Origin: JABJAG01 sp038137215
GTDB lineage: Bacteria; Pseudomonadota; Alphaproteobacteria; UBA6615
Direction: 5' to 3'
DNA: 64,000 bases
NCBI GenBank assembly: GCA_038137215.1
Contig: JAYQBG010000004.1
Coordinates: 62,001-126,000, forward strand
Under the pieces are notes generated by a model. It was not told the DNA's origin, ran no database searches, and saw nothing but the letters and a program-made list of their open reading frames with translations. The translations under genes were made by a program, and so were the position numbers. Below are positions 35,335 to 44,830 of the stretch, one piece after another. How positions within the stretch are numbered: position 1 is the stretch's first letter; every line of letters starts with the position of its first letter.

Positions 35335-35736
35335 CTATGCCCCCTCCGTATTCGACGTCGCGCCCGGCCGGCGCGCCGTGACCTCGATCTCGATTTTCAT
35401 GCGCGGATCCACCAACTGCGCGATTAGCGCCGTCGCGGCGGGCGGATGCGGCCCCAGATATTGCTTGAAGACCGGCATCAGCGCTTCGTAGTCATCGGCA
35501 TCGGGAAAGTAGTAGGTCACCCGCACCAGATCGGCGAAGGAACAGCGCGCGGCGGCCAATGTGCGCGCGATGTTGCGGAACGCCTGATGGGTCTGCTCCG
35601 TCACATCGTCGGAGATGGTCATGGTCTTGTAGTCGAAACCGGTGGTACCGGAGACATGCACATAATGATCGTCAACGACGGCCCGGGAATAGCCGACCGC
35701 CTTCTCGAATTCGGAGTTGGTGGAGATACGGCGCAC
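35335..35736 (-). CDS. RidA family protein (reactive imine/enamine deaminase-like)
   Basis: 133 residues. SEFEKAVGYSRAVVDDHYVHVSGTTG and the C-terminal MKIEIEVTARRP, containing the conserved Glu and Arg, are RidA/YjgF features. It starts with GTG, its first base being the last base of the isovaleryl-CoA dehydrogenase TAG (TAGTG). Family members hydrolyse reactive enamines formed by PLP enzymes; here a role in an amino-acid catabolic locus is plausible but unproven. Confidence 0.88.
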   Translation of the reverse strand: MRRISTNSEFEKAVGYSRAVVDDHYVHVSGTTGFDYKTMTISDDVTEQTHQAFRNIARTLAAARCSFADLVRVTYYFPDADDYEALMPVFKQYLGPHPPAATALIAQLVDPRMKIEIEVTARRPGATSNTEGA

Positions 35737-36908
35737 TAGGTAGTCTTTTCGAAGAGTTCGCGGCCGATCAGCATGCGCCGGATTTCCGATGTGCCCGCGC
35801 CAATTTCGTAGAGCTTCGCATCTCGTAACAGACGCCCGGTCGGGTATTCATTGATATAGCCGTTGCCACCGAGCGTCTGGATTGCTTCCAGCGCCATCCA
35901 GGTGGCCTTTTCGCCGGCGTAAAGAATGGCGCCGGCCGCGTCCTTGCGGGTGGTCTCGCCCCGGTCGCAGGCCTGGGCGACGGCATATACATAGGCCTTG
36001 CAGGCATTCATGGTGACATACATGTCCGCCAGCTTGCCCTGCATCAGCTGGAAGGTGCCAATGGGCTGGCCGAACTGCTCGCGCTCATGAACATAAGGCA
36101 CCACGATATCCATGCAGGCCTGCATGATCCCCAGCGGCCCCGCCGCGAGCACCGCGCGTTCGTAATCGAGGCCGGACATCAGGACATTGACGCCCTTGCC
36201 GACCTCCCCGAGCACGTTTTCTTCAGGGACTTCACAATCCTGGAAAACTAGCTCGCAGGTGTCCGAGCCGCGCATACCCAGCTTGTCGAGTTTCTGGGCC
36301 TGGCTGAACCCCTTGAAACCTTTCTCCACGATGAAGGCCGTCATGCCGCGCGGCCCGGCATCCATGTCGGTCTTGGCGTAAATCACGAAAGTCTCCGAAA
36401 CGGGGCCGTTGGTGATCCACATCTTGTTGCCGTTGAGGATATAGCGGTCGCCACGCTTCTCGGCCCGGGTGCGCATGCCCACCACGTCGGATCCCGCGCC
36501 GGGTTCACTCATGGCCAGCGCGCCGACATGCTTGCCCGACACCAGATCCGGAAGGTAGCGCGCCTTCTGTTCGGCAGTGCCGTTGCGATGAATCTGATTC
36601 ACGCAGAGATTGGAATGGGCTCCGTAGGACAGGCCGACCGATGCGGAGGCGCGGCTGATCTCCTCCATCGCGACGCAGTGCTCGAGATAGCCCAGGTTCG
36701 AACCGCCATATTCCTCGTCCACGGTGATGCCGTGCAGGCCGAGTTCGCCCATCTGGGGCCAGAGGTCGATGGGAAACTCGTTCGACGCATCGATCTCCTC
36801 CGCCCGCGGTGCGATCTTGTCCGACGAAAAGCTGCGGACCGAATCCCGCAGCATGTTGGCGGTGTCGCCCAGATCGAAGCTCAGGCTCGGATATTCATTG
36901 GGAATCAT
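35736..36908 (-). CDS. liuA: Isovaleryl-CoA dehydrogenase
   Basis: 390-residue flavoprotein oxidising isovaleryl-CoA to 3-methylcrotonyl-CoA, passing electrons to ETF. It has ALAMSEPGAGSDVVGM, KMWITNGP, and GLDYERAVLAAGPLGIMQA, where the Glu in helix G is the catalytic base position of isovaleryl-CoA dehydrogenases (not the C-terminal one). The C-terminus GAGTSEIRRMLIGREL is intact. It is downstream of liuR and upstream of RidA on the same strand. Confidence 0.95.
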   Translation of the reverse strand: MIPNEYPSLSFDLGDTANMLRDSVRSFSSDKIAPRAEEIDASNEFPIDLWPQMGELGLHGITVDEEYGGSNLGYLEHCVAMEEISRASASVGLSYGAHSNLCVNQIHRNGTAEQKARYLPDLVSGKHVGALAMSEPGAGSDVVGMRTRAEKRGDRYILNGNKMWITNGPVSETFVIYAKTDMDAGPRGMTAFIVEKGFKGFSQAQKLDKLGMRGSDTCELVFQDCEVPEENVLGEVGKGVNVLMSGLDYERAVLAAGPLGIMQACMDIVVPYVHEREQFGQPIGTFQLMQGKLADMYVTMNACKAYVYAVAQACDRGETTRKDAAGAILYAGEKATWMALEAIQTLGGNGYINEYPTGRLLRDAKLYEIGAGTSEIRRMLIGRELFEKTT

Positions 36909-37002
36909 CTGGTATCTCCTCCTGCCGACGGCTCAGACCGCCGCGCCGAATGAACCGGCGCCGGCACCATGATCGTCCGGCATATGTTCGCACACAAGGC
37001 CA

Positions 37003-37404
37003 TCATTCCGCTGCTGTCCGTTCGGCAGCTTCCAGAGCCGCCAGTCGTTCCCGGCAGCGTTCGGCATAGCTGTCCATGTTGGCGAGACTGATTTCCAGAT
37101 CGCGCCGCTTTTCCTCAAGCAGCGCGCGCTTTTCATCGAGCTTTTCGAGCATAGTGCGCAACTGACCGGCCTCGCCCTGGGGCGCGGCATAGAGATCGAT
37201 AACCTCCTTGGCCTCCGCGAGAGAGAAACCCAGCCGCTTCCCGCGCAGCACGAGTGCAAGCCGGACCCGGTCGCGGGCCGAATAGATCCGCTTCTGACCT
37301 TCACGCAATGGCGCGATCAGGCCCTCTGCTTCGTAATAGCGGATCGTCCGGGGCGTAATATCAAACTCCCGGGCGAGCTCGGAGATGGAATAGGTCCGAT
37401 CCAT
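37003..37404 (-). CDS. liuR: MerR-family transcriptional regulator LiuR
   Basis: 133 residues: MerR winged helix (YSISELAREFDITPRTIRYYEAEGLI, about 5-30), the RIYSARDRVRLALVLRGKRLGFSLAEAKEVIDLY segment and a C-terminal dimerisation coiled coil (LEKLDEKRALLEEKRRDLE). It lacks metal-binding cysteines. It is first in the liu run, 95 bases before isovaleryl-CoA dehydrogenase, and a perfect palindrome lies 9 bases upstream of its ATG, suggesting autoregulation and control of the operon. Confidence 0.92.
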   Translation of the reverse strand: MDRTYSISELAREFDITPRTIRYYEAEGLIAPLREGQKRIYSARDRVRLALVLRGKRLGFSLAEAKEVIDLYAAPQGEAGQLRTMLEKLDEKRALLEEKRRDLEISLANMDSYAERCRERLAALEAAERTAAE

Positions 37405-37412
37405 AATCCAAA

Positions 37413-37430
37413 GTTTACGTTAACGTAAAC
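37413..37430. promoter_or_regulatory. LiuR operator (perfect 18-bp palindrome)
   Basis: GTTTACGTTAACGTAAAC is exactly self-complementary and lies 9 bases upstream of the liuR ATG, between it and the end of smpB. MerR-type LiuR sites in proteobacteria are of this TTTACGT...ACGTAAA kind. Confidence 0.85.
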
Positions 37431-37485
37431 GTAATGCAAGGAAATTCGAATTCAGATCCGAGTCTCGTTGCAAACAGTAACTTAG

Positions 37486-37962
37486 CTAGCTGTGTTCGCG
37501 GATTAGGCGCGCTTTCTGGCGTTCCCAGTCGCGCTTTTTCTCGGTCTGGCGCTTGTCGTATTGGCGCTTGCCGGTCGCGATCCCCAGATCGACCTTCGCG
37601 ATCCCACGCTGGTTGAAATAGATCGAAAGCGGCACCAGGGTCACGCCCTCCCGCTGGATCGACATCAGCAAGCGGTCGCGTTCGCGTGCGTGGACCAGTA
37701 ATTTTCGCGGCCGGCGTTCTTCATGGCCGAAATTCCGGGCGGGAGCATATTCCGGGATATAGCAGTTGAACATCCAGAGTTCGCCGTCCCGCTCACCGGC
37801 CCAGGCGTCCACAAGACTGCCCTTCCCCTCACGCAGGGATTTCACCTCCGACCCCGTCAGCACGATGCCCGCTTCCATGTTGTCTTCGATGGAATAGTCG
37901 TGCCGCGCCTTGCGGTTTTGGGCGGCAATGGTCCCTGGCGGTCCCTTTTTCTTCTGTGCCAT
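37486..37962 (-). CDS. smpB: SsrA-binding protein SmpB
   Basis: 158-residue partner of tmRNA in ribosome rescue. AAQNRKARHDYSIEDNMEAGIVLTGSEVKSLREGKGSLVDAW, then NCYIPEY, HEERRPRKLLVH and the basic tail KRQYDKRQTEKKRDWERQKARLI, which reaches the mRNA channel. It starts 22 bases after dapA on the same strand. No ssrA gene was found nearby. Confidence 0.97.
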   Translation of the reverse strand: MAQKKKGPPGTIAAQNRKARHDYSIEDNMEAGIVLTGSEVKSLREGKGSLVDAWAGERDGELWMFNCYIPEYAPARNFGHEERRPRKLLVHARERDRLLMSIQREGVTLVPLSIYFNQRGIAKVDLGIATGKRQYDKRQTEKKRDWERQKARLIREHS

Positions 37963-37984
37963 CTCGGCTCCGAAACTCCGGCGC

Positions 37985-38863
37985 CTAGTTCAACAGGCCG
38001 GCCGAGACCATCGCCGCATGTACCTGCTTCTTGGTGTTCCCGTTTGCAGGCGTCAGCGGCAGGCGCACATCGTTGGTGCACTTGTCCAGCAACGAGGCGG
38101 CGTATTTCACCGGCACGGGGTTCGGCTCGACGAACAACGCCTGATGCAGCGGAAACAGCCGCGCATTGATGGTCATGGCATCGTCGTGCTTTCCGCCAGC
38201 CCAGGCATCGTGCATTTCGGCCAGAGGGCCCGGCGCAACGTTGGAGGTCACCGAAATACAGCCATCACCGCCATTTGCCATGAACGACAGCACCGTCGCA
38301 TCCTCGCCAGAGAGCATGCAGAAATCCTCCCCGATGGCTTCCCGTGTCGAAAGCGGGCGCGTTAGATCGGCCGTGGCATCCTTGACACCCACGATGCTCG
38401 AAAAGTCCTTCGCCAGCCGCGCCATGGTCTCCACCGAAATATCGATCACCGAACGCGGCGGGATGTTGTAGATAATGACCGGCAGGTCCACGGCTTTCGC
38501 AACAGCCTCGTAGTGGGCATACAGACCATCCTGGGACGGCTTGTTATAATACGGAGTCACGATCAGCGCCGCATCCGCACCCGCCGACTTTGCATGCTGG
38601 GTCAGGCGCACGCATTCTTCGGTCGAATTGGACCCGGTCCCGGCAATCACCGGAACCCGGCCCGCCGTCGCCTCAATGCAGAGTTCAACCACACGCTCGT
38701 GCTCGTCATGGCTTAAAGTGGGCGATTCCCCGGTCGTCCCGACGGGAATCAGCCCGTCAGTGCCTGACGTGATCTGCCATTCGACCAGGTCCTGGAACGC
38801 TTTCTCATCCACCTTGCCGTCACGAAACGGGGTGATAAGCGCAGTCAACGATCCTTTGAACAT
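37985..38863 (-). CDS. dapA: 4-hydroxy-tetrahydrodipicolinate synthase
   Basis: 292-residue (beta/alpha)8 aldolase condensing pyruvate and aspartate semialdehyde in lysine/DAP synthesis. The Schiff-base Lys161 (GVKDATADL), Tyr132 in IIYNIPPRS and the pyruvate-binding GTTGESPTL (TT at 43-44) are at canonical places. It is divergent from the lytic transglycosylase gene. Confidence 0.96.
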   Translation of the reverse strand: MFKGSLTALITPFRDGKVDEKAFQDLVEWQITSGTDGLIPVGTTGESPTLSHDEHERVVELCIEATAGRVPVIAGTGSNSTEECVRLTQHAKSAGADAALIVTPYYNKPSQDGLYAHYEAVAKAVDLPVIIYNIPPRSVIDISVETMARLAKDFSSIVGVKDATADLTRPLSTREAIGEDFCMLSGEDATVLSFMANGGDGCISVTSNVAPGPLAEMHDAWAGGKHDDAMTINARLFPLHQALFVEPNPVPVKYAASLLDKCTNDVRLPLTPANGNTKKQVHAAMVSAGLLN

Positions 38864-39029
38864 CTTGGCCTCCTGACCGCTCCACGCGGTCCTTGCAGAT
38901 TTTCGCGGGACGATAACGGCTCACTCCGGCGCGAACAAGGCAGTTCCGCAGAAGAACCGCCCCCAAGCCCGGACGGATTGCTGGCCAACGCACACACCCA
39001 GCCTTAAAATCCGGGTCGGAGATTATACC

Positions 39030-41018
39030 TTGGCCATGGCATCAACACCGCGCGTATTTGCCTGTATCGCACTGGCGGGACTGCTCATTTTTGGCGGCAG
39101 CATCCCCGATGCACGGGCCGACACCCGCACCCCTTCGGACATGGCCGCGCGCGATCTTGTCGAAGCATCCGAACGCGAGGACTGGGCGAGCGTCAATCTC
39201 TACGCCGGGCGGATCAACGATCCCCTGCTCGCTGCCTATGCCACCTGGTTGCGACTGCAGCAGGAAAAATTCGACACGTCATTCGGTGAAGTCACGGCCT
39301 TTATCGACCAGCACCCGACCTGGCCACGTCAACGCGAGCTGAAACGAAGAGCGGAGCGCGAGATTGACGGATCGGAATCCGACGTATTCCTGCTCGACTG
39401 GTTCCACAGACACCCCCCGGTGACCGGCGAAGGGGCCGTGGCACATCTTGGTGCGCTGACACGACGGGGAGACACCACGCAAATCCCCGAACTCGCCAAC
39501 ACTTACTGGATCAACAGAAACTTTGATGCCGCAACCGAGCGTGATTTCCTGCGTGAGTATGGACGGCACCTCGCTCCGGAAAGTCACACGGCGCGGCTCA
39601 ACCGGCTGATCTGGCAGCGCAGTCACACAGCCGCCAGGCGGATGGTGAAACGGGTTGACCGGGGACAGGCGGCCCTCGCCCGCGCGCGTATTGCGCTGCT
39701 GCGGCGCAGCGGCGGCGTGGATGGCGCCATATCTCGTGTTCCGGCGAGCTTGAAAGACGCACCCGAACTCTGGTTAGAGCGCCTTCAGTGGCGACGCGAG
39801 AAAGACAAGAACGCCGCGGCGGCTGAAATTCTCGCCCGGTTCAACGGCCCGCGACCGCGCCCGGAACTCTGGGCGAAAGAAGCCCGCATCCTGGCCCGCC
39901 GCGCCCTGTCAGAAGGGTACTACAGCGAGGCCGCAAAACTGGTGACCGGTCACGGCCTCTCAAAGGGCGGTGAATTTGCAGAATCCGAGTTCTTCGCAGG
40001 CTGGCTGCGTCTCTCCTATCTGGGTGAACCCAATGCGGCGGAAGCGCATTTTTCGACCCTCTACAACGGCGTGAGTTACCCGATCAGCCGCGCCCGCGGC
40101 GCCTATTGGACGGGCCGGGCCGCCAAGGCCCGCGGCAACCCGGAACTCGCCCGCGAATGGTGGCAACGGGCTGCCACGCATCCCACAACCTTCTACGGCC
40201 AGGAAGCGATCCGAGAACTGGGGCACACGCCCGACAGTTTCAACTTCGAGATGCCAACGGATGCAAAAGCCCGCGAGGCGTTTCTCGATCGCGAACTCGT
40301 GCAGCTGGTTCAACGCCTCCATGGTCTGGGTGCAGACAAACGATTGCGCACGTTTCTGCTACATCTGGCCGGCCTTGCCGAAAGCGCCGAAGAACGCCTG
40401 CTTGTCGCCCAACTTGCACATGAAAGTGACCGCCCCCGCGAGGCCGTGCGGGCAATCAAACGCGCCAACCAACTCGACAATATTGTCGGCGTGGCAGGTT
40501 ATCCCGTGGTGCAGGTCCCCGACCTGACGCACCCTTTTGTGCCCGAGGATGCGGTGGTCCTGGCGATCATTCGTCAGGAGAGCGGCTTCGACAAATCCGC
40601 GATCAGCCGTGCCCATGCGCGCGGCATGATGCAGTTGCTGCCGGGGACCGCCAAACAGGTCGCACGCACACTGTCCCTGCCTTATCACCGGGACAAGCTG
40701 ACCACCGATCCGCACTACAACATTCGCCTTGGCCAGGCCTATCTGGCACAGATGCTCGAACGCTTTGCCGGATCGACCCCGCTGGCCTTCGCCGCCTACA
40801 ACGCGGGCCCCCACCGGGTGGGCCGATGGCTCAAACAATACGGCGACCCCCGTACAGGCCAGATCGAAATGATCGACTGGATCGAATCCATCCCGTTCGC
40901 CGAAACCCGAAACTATGTGCAGCGGGTGAGCGAGGCTGCCACGGTTTATCGCTATCTGTTGAGCGGGGTTCAGGTCGCGGATGTCGGGGCTGTCCCCTTG
41001 AACAAGGAACAGCCGTGA
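39030..41018 (+). CDS. Soluble lytic murein transglycosylase (Slt70-like)
   Basis: About 662 residues. A signal peptide (VFACIALAGLLIFGGSIPDARAD) is followed by a long alpha-helical superhelical U-domain and a C-terminal SLT domain: VLAIIRQESGFDKSAIS with catalytic Glu517, SRAHARGMMQLLPGTAKQVA, NIRLGQAYL and FAAYNAGPHRVGRWL. It cleaves glycan strands with 1,6-anhydro formation. GGAG at 39018-39021 is best spaced for a TTG start at 39030; an ATG two codons later (39036) is the alternative. The stop overlaps the GTG start of the HAD gene. Confidence 0.93.
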   Translation: MAMASTPRVFACIALAGLLIFGGSIPDARADTRTPSDMAARDLVEASEREDWASVNLYAGRINDPLLAAYATWLRLQQEKFDTSFGEVTAFIDQHPTWPRQRELKRRAEREIDGSESDVFLLDWFHRHPPVTGEGAVAHLGALTRRGDTTQIPELANTYWINRNFDAATERDFLREYGRHLAPESHTARLNRLIWQRSHTAARRMVKRVDRGQAALARARIALLRRSGGVDGAISRVPASLKDAPELWLERLQWRREKDKNAAAAEILARFNGPRPRPELWAKEARILARRALSEGYYSEAAKLVTGHGLSKGGEFAESEFFAGWLRLSYLGEPNAAEAHFSTLYNGVSYPISRARGAYWTGRAAKARGNPELAREWWQRAATHPTTFYGQEAIRELGHTPDSFNFEMPTDAKAREAFLDRELVQLVQRLHGLGADKRLRTFLLHLAGLAESAEERLLVAQLAHESDRPREAVRAIKRANQLDNIVGVAGYPVVQVPDLTHPFVPEDAVVLAIIRQESGFDKSAISRAHARGMMQLLPGTAKQVARTLSLPYHRDKLTTDPHYNIRLGQAYLAQMLERFAGSTPLAFAAYNAGPHRVGRWLKQYGDPRTGQIEMIDWIESIPFAETRNYVQRVSEAATVYRYLLSGVQVADVGAVPLNKEQP

Positions 41019-41722
41019 CCACAGCCACGATCACGGGACGGATCGAGGGTATCGAAGCCTGCGTGTTCGATGCCTATGGCACCCTGCTCGACTTCAATTC
41101 CGCCGTTATGCGCTGTGCCAACGAGATCGGAGACGACGCCGCCCGTTTGTCAGATATCTGGCGGCAAAAACAACTGCAATACACATGGCTGCGGAGCCTC
41201 ATGGGCATTCATGCCGACTTCTGGCAGGTCACAGGCGAAGCGCTCGATTATTCCCTCGCGGCGATCGGGATCGACAACATGCCTCTGCGCGAGCGCCTCA
41301 TGGCGCTCTACCGCGAACTCGAAGCGTTTCCGGAGGTGCCCGACATACTCAGACGCCTGAAATCCGGGGGTATGCGGACGGCCATTCTGTCGAACGGCTC
41401 GCCGGATATGCTGAACGCCGCGGTGGCAGCCAACCAGCTCGGCGATCTGCTCGATGACGTCCAGTCGGTCGAAGAGGTGGGTGTGTTCAAGCCCGACCCG
41501 CGCATCTACCAGCTTTCGGTGGACCGCCTGGGTATCGCGAAAGAGAATATCTGCTTTATGTCCTCAAATGGCTGGGACACTGCCGGCGCCGCCGCATTCG
41601 GGTTCCGGGTGGTCTGGATCAACCGGTACAAACAACCCGTCGAACATCTTCCGGCCCGGCCGGACCAAGAACTCGATACCCTGACTCCCTTGCCCGGCAT
41701 GCTCGGCCTCGATGCCCGATGA
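41015..41722 (+). CDS. Haloacid dehalogenase, type II (HAD superfamily)
   Basis: 235 residues from GTG 41015, which overlaps the transglycosylase stop (GTGA). HAD motifs: nucleophile Asp in CVFDAYGTLLDF, motif II ILSNGSPDML, the Lys in VGVFKPDPRIYQL and motif IV SSNGWDTAGAAAFGF. The FDAYGTLLD/SNGSPDML/SSNGWD combination is that of L-2-haloacid dehalogenases, although phosphatases of the same subfamily cannot be excluded. Confidence 0.88.
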   Translation: MTTATITGRIEGIEACVFDAYGTLLDFNSAVMRCANEIGDDAARLSDIWRQKQLQYTWLRSLMGIHADFWQVTGEALDYSLAAIGIDNMPLRERLMALYRELEAFPEVPDILRRLKSGGMRTAILSNGSPDMLNAAVAANQLGDLLDDVQSVEEVGVFKPDPRIYQLSVDRLGIAKENICFMSSNGWDTAGAAAFGFRVVWINRYKQPVEHLPARPDQELDTLTPLPGMLGLDAR

Positions 41723-42705
41723 CAGACACGGCTGCACCGACCCCCGCCGATATTGAGGATGCCGCAACGCGGCTGCAAAAACACGCTGTCCGCACGCCAC
41801 TGCTGGAGAATCCGGCCCTCAACGCTCTCTCGGGCGGACGGATACTTCTCAAGGCCGAACCCCTCCAGCGCACCGGATCATTCAAGTTTCGCGGCGCCTG
41901 TAACTTCCTGTCACGCATTCCCGAAGCGACGCGCCGCAAGGGCGTGGTGGCCTATTCCTCGGGAAATCACGCGCAAGGGGTTGCCGCCGCCGCGCAATTG
42001 TTCGGCGTTCCCGCCACGATCGTGATGCCCGCCGATGCCCCGGCCATGAAAATCGAGAACACGAAAGGCTACGGCGCCGAGGCTGTCAGTTATGACCGTC
42101 AGTCCGAGAACCGGGAAACTATCGCCGCAGACATTGCGGCTTGCACGGGGGCGACCCTGATCCCCCCTTATGACCACCCCTGGACCATTGGTGGTCAGGG
42201 CACCGTTGGTCTGGAGATTGCCGCCCAATGTCATGAGCGGGAAATCGTACCGGACGCCGTACTTGTGTGCTGCGGCGGCGGTGGCCTGACCGCCGGGATC
42301 GCATTGGCCCTTTCTGCGCATTGCCCCGACACACGCGTTCTGACCGTTGAACCGGAAGGCTTCGACGATACACGGCGTTCGCTGGAGGCCGGCATGCGTG
42401 TTGCCAACGACATGAGAACCAGATCAATCTGCGATGCGCTGTTGGCCCCGGAGCCCGGCGCACTGACATTCGAGATCATGCAGAAAGCAGGCGCAACCGG
42501 CCTTGCGGTAAATGACAACGATGTGCGCAGAGCCGTCGCCTTCGCCTGGCGTCATCTCAAACTGGTTGTGGAGCCGGGTGGCGCGGTGGCACTTGCGGCC
42601 ATTCTGGGACACAAGCTCGATTGCGCGGACAAAACCGTTGTGGCGGTGCTGTCAGGCGGTAACGTGGATGCAGAAATGTTTCGTGCGTGTCTGGATGCGG
42701 CCTAG
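41719..42705 (+). CDS. Threonine/serine dehydratase (PLP, fold type II)
   Basis: 328 residues. The PLP Lys is in TGSFKFRGACNFL, the phosphate-binding loop is CCGGGGLTAG, and SSGNHAQGVAAAAQLFG is the substrate Asn loop. No C-terminal ACT-like regulatory domain is present, so it is a catabolic threonine dehydratase, serine racemase or hydroxyaspartate ammonia-lyase type rather than biosynthetic IlvA. Its ATG overlaps the HAD stop by four bases and its stop overlaps the convergent bactofilin end by four. Confidence 0.9.
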   Translation: MTDTAAPTPADIEDAATRLQKHAVRTPLLENPALNALSGGRILLKAEPLQRTGSFKFRGACNFLSRIPEATRRKGVVAYSSGNHAQGVAAAAQLFGVPATIVMPADAPAMKIENTKGYGAEAVSYDRQSENRETIAADIAACTGATLIPPYDHPWTIGGQGTVGLEIAAQCHEREIVPDAVLVCCGGGGLTAGIALALSAHCPDTRVLTVEPEGFDDTRRSLEAGMRVANDMRTRSICDALLAPEPGALTFEIMQKAGATGLAVNDNDVRRAVAFAWRHLKLVVEPGGAVALAAILGHKLDCADKTVVAVLSGGNVDAEMFRACLDAA

Positions 42706-43025
42706 ACGTTATCGCCGACCACAAGATTAAGCCGCGACTGCTCGGCATCGCGGCGCATCATCTGCCCTTCGATATAGGCGCCCGCATCGATCGTCAGTTC
42801 TTCGTGGATCACATCCCCGGTCACGCGCGCCGTGGACGACATGATCACGCTTCGGGCGCGAACCTCGCCATTCACGATGCCGTGAATATTCGTAACTTCG
42901 GATTCGATGTTTCCCAGCACATTCACGGTCCGGCCAACAGTCACTTCCGCGCACCGGACATCACCGTGGATGGTGCCCTCGATCTGAATGAACGGCACCC
43001 TCGCTGTCGAGATCCTCCGAGACAT
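42702..43025 (-). CDS. Bactofilin (polymer-forming cytoskeletal protein)
   Basis: 107-residue DUF583 beta-helix protein: GTIHGDVRCAEVTVGRTVNVLGNIESEV, then VNGEVRARSVIMSSTARVTGDVIHEELTIDAGAYIEGQM, a regular six-residue-turn repeat with Gly and Val. Bactofilins form membrane-associated filaments that localise cell-wall enzymes. The gene is directly downstream of an M23 peptidase on the same strand, a recurring neighbourhood for bactofilins in proteobacteria. A start a few codons downstream at GTG (after a GAGG) is also possible. Confidence 0.9.
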   Translation of the reverse strand: MSRRISTARVPFIQIEGTIHGDVRCAEVTVGRTVNVLGNIESEVTNIHGIVNGEVRARSVIMSSTARVTGDVIHEELTIDAGAYIEGQMMRRDAEQSRLNLVVGDNV

Positions 43026-43075
43026 TCATGCTGGTCCCGATGATAGATGGAATTGCGTTGCCGGCGCCGGGCCGA

Positions 43076-44515
43076 TCAGTTCTTGAAAACATATTGCCCT
43101 GCCTTCATGAAGTTTGCCGGATTCTGTGACCGCCCATCGACGATCACCTCGTAGTGAAGATGCTCGCCCGAACTGCGACCGGTACTGCCAACCTGGCCCA
43201 CTTTTTCACGATACTCCAGTTTTTGACCGCGTTTCACAAAAATACTGGAGAGATGTGCATAGCGCGTCCGGATACCAAGACCATGGTCAACTTCGACAAT
43301 CTTGCCAAAACCGCCCTTCCAGCCGACGAAAGTCACAACGCCGGGAGACGTCACGTGCACCGGTGCCCGGCGACGGCTGGCCAGATCAATGCCGCCATGC
43401 ATGGCAAAGCGACCGTTGAACGGATCGATGCGGCGACCGAACCCGCTCGTGACACGGAACTCATCCAGCGGTGCAGCCAGGGGCAGACGTTCCATGAGGT
43501 CCTGCAGGCTCTGGAATTCATCGATCCGCCGTTCCACCGTCGCGATCTGAGAGGCAAGCCCTGATCCCGGCGTATCCTCGAGCGCCAGCAGCGGTCCACC
43601 AACCCCGCGACCGCTGTCTTCAGAACGATCGAGCCGGTCAAGCAGGTGATCGACATCCAGTCCGGCGATTTCAAGCGTGCGTTTCAACGAGTCTCCGCTC
43701 TCACCAGCCTGCTCACCCAAACGGGAGACAATATCCAGCTGCGCAGTTTCCATCATCTCGAGGCGCTCGGACAACTCGACAACCTGTTCACCGAGCCCTT
43801 CCCGCTCTTTGACAATCCGGCTCTTGGCTTTCTGGACCGTTTGCAGATCGCGATGGGTCTCGTTGAGACGCCCGATCAGGTCGACGCGGGCATAGTGCAG
43901 CGTCCCCACTTCTTCCTTGAGTTTCTGCAACTCGGCATCGGCCGCGCTCACAGTCTCGTTGAGACTGGAACGTTCCATATCAAGCGCGGAAAGTTGCGTT
44001 TCGCGCTGAGCGAGCTTGCTCTTCAGGTCGCGCTGAGCGAGCTCCAGATTTTCAAGATCAACAGCAACATCAGCATGGGCTTCCAGCGCGCTCATATGAG
44101 ACAGCGCCAGCACCTGGCTTTGCGCGCGACGGTCCTTAACCTCACCTTCGAGTTCCGCAATCCGGAACTGCAAATCCTGGTTGGCGGCCACCAGATCGAT
44201 GGTTGTCTGTTGTGTCGCGGTTAACGAGAGCTCCTGGATTTCCACCTTGTTGCGAACCTCGCTCAGGTTCGCACTCAGAATTTCGTTGGCATTCTCCAAT
44301 TCGCGAATCTGGGCGTTCCGCTCGGCAAGGATCGTTTCATGCGACAGATGCCGCTCTGTGGCGAAAACGGACCAGCCAAGAGCCAAGGCGGCCAGCAAAA
44401 TGACGGCGGACTGACTGAGGCGGCCGACACGCACATACCGCACACGGCCATGTGAACGGACAATGAACTCCCGGTCACGCGGGATCAGCCTTACAAGTTT
44501 TTCACGCATTGACAC
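43076..44515 (-). CDS. M23 family metallopeptidase (LytM/NlpD-like) with coiled coil
   Basis: About 479 residues. A short cytoplasmic N-terminus and one TM (SAVILLAALALGWSVFA) are followed by a long coiled coil (about 55-290) and a C-terminal M23 domain: VTSGFGRRIDPFNG, metal ligands in MHGGIDLASRR and SSGEHLHYEVIVDGR. It should cut peptidoglycan cross-bridges or activate other hydrolases. GGGGGAG upstream points to GTG 44515 or the ATG two codons on (44509); the farther in-frame start at 44545 lies before that site. The bactofilin gene follows 50 bases downstream. Confidence 0.92.
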   Translation of the reverse strand: MSMREKLVRLIPRDREFIVRSHGRVRYVRVGRLSQSAVILLAALALGWSVFATERHLSHETILAERNAQIRELENANEILSANLSEVRNKVEIQELSLTATQQTTIDLVAANQDLQFRIAELEGEVKDRRAQSQVLALSHMSALEAHADVAVDLENLELAQRDLKSKLAQRETQLSALDMERSSLNETVSAADAELQKLKEEVGTLHYARVDLIGRLNETHRDLQTVQKAKSRIVKEREGLGEQVVELSERLEMMETAQLDIVSRLGEQAGESGDSLKRTLEIAGLDVDHLLDRLDRSEDSGRGVGGPLLALEDTPGSGLASQIATVERRIDEFQSLQDLMERLPLAAPLDEFRVTSGFGRRIDPFNGRFAMHGGIDLASRRRAPVHVTSPGVVTFVGWKGGFGKIVEVDHGLGIRTRYAHLSSIFVKRGQKLEYREKVGQVGSTGRSSGEHLHYEVIVDGRSQNPANFMKAGQYVFKN

Positions 44516-44605
44516 GCGTGTACTCCCCCGCCGCAATTGCGGCACCCAGAATGACGTACGCGTCTAACGCGCACGATTTTCGCCGTATTACATATCGGAA
44601 ACCGC

Positions 44606-44830
44606 CTAGCGGTCACTCCCCCTGAAAACCCCGCCTATCAGAACCAGCACCACGCCCAGAAGTGCGACGGCATAGGACTTCAATCCCATAAGAATAAAGC
44701 CTTCATGAAGATTCCAGAACTTGTCATGCATGAAAGCGTAGATCACCACAACAAGGCCCAGAACAATCAGGCCCCACCCAAGCGCCGGTCGCGATACGCT
44801 AGGCCCGCGCCTCTGCGGGATCAAGCACAT
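44606..44830 (-). CDS. Small two-TM membrane protein downstream of the hydratase cluster
   Basis: 74 residues with two hydrophobic segments (WGLIVLGLVVVIYAFMH and YAVALLGVVLVLIGGVF) joined by a short polar loop. Its start overlaps the end of the nitrile-hydratase-like alpha gene by 32 bases, suggesting the same transcript. It does not resemble NHase activator proteins or cobalt transporters that I recognise, but it could act in membrane localisation. Function unknown. Confidence 0.55.
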   Translation of the reverse strand: MCLIPQRRGPSVSRPALGWGLIVLGLVVVIYAFMHDKFWNLHEGFILMGLKSYAVALLGVVLVLIGGVFRGSDR

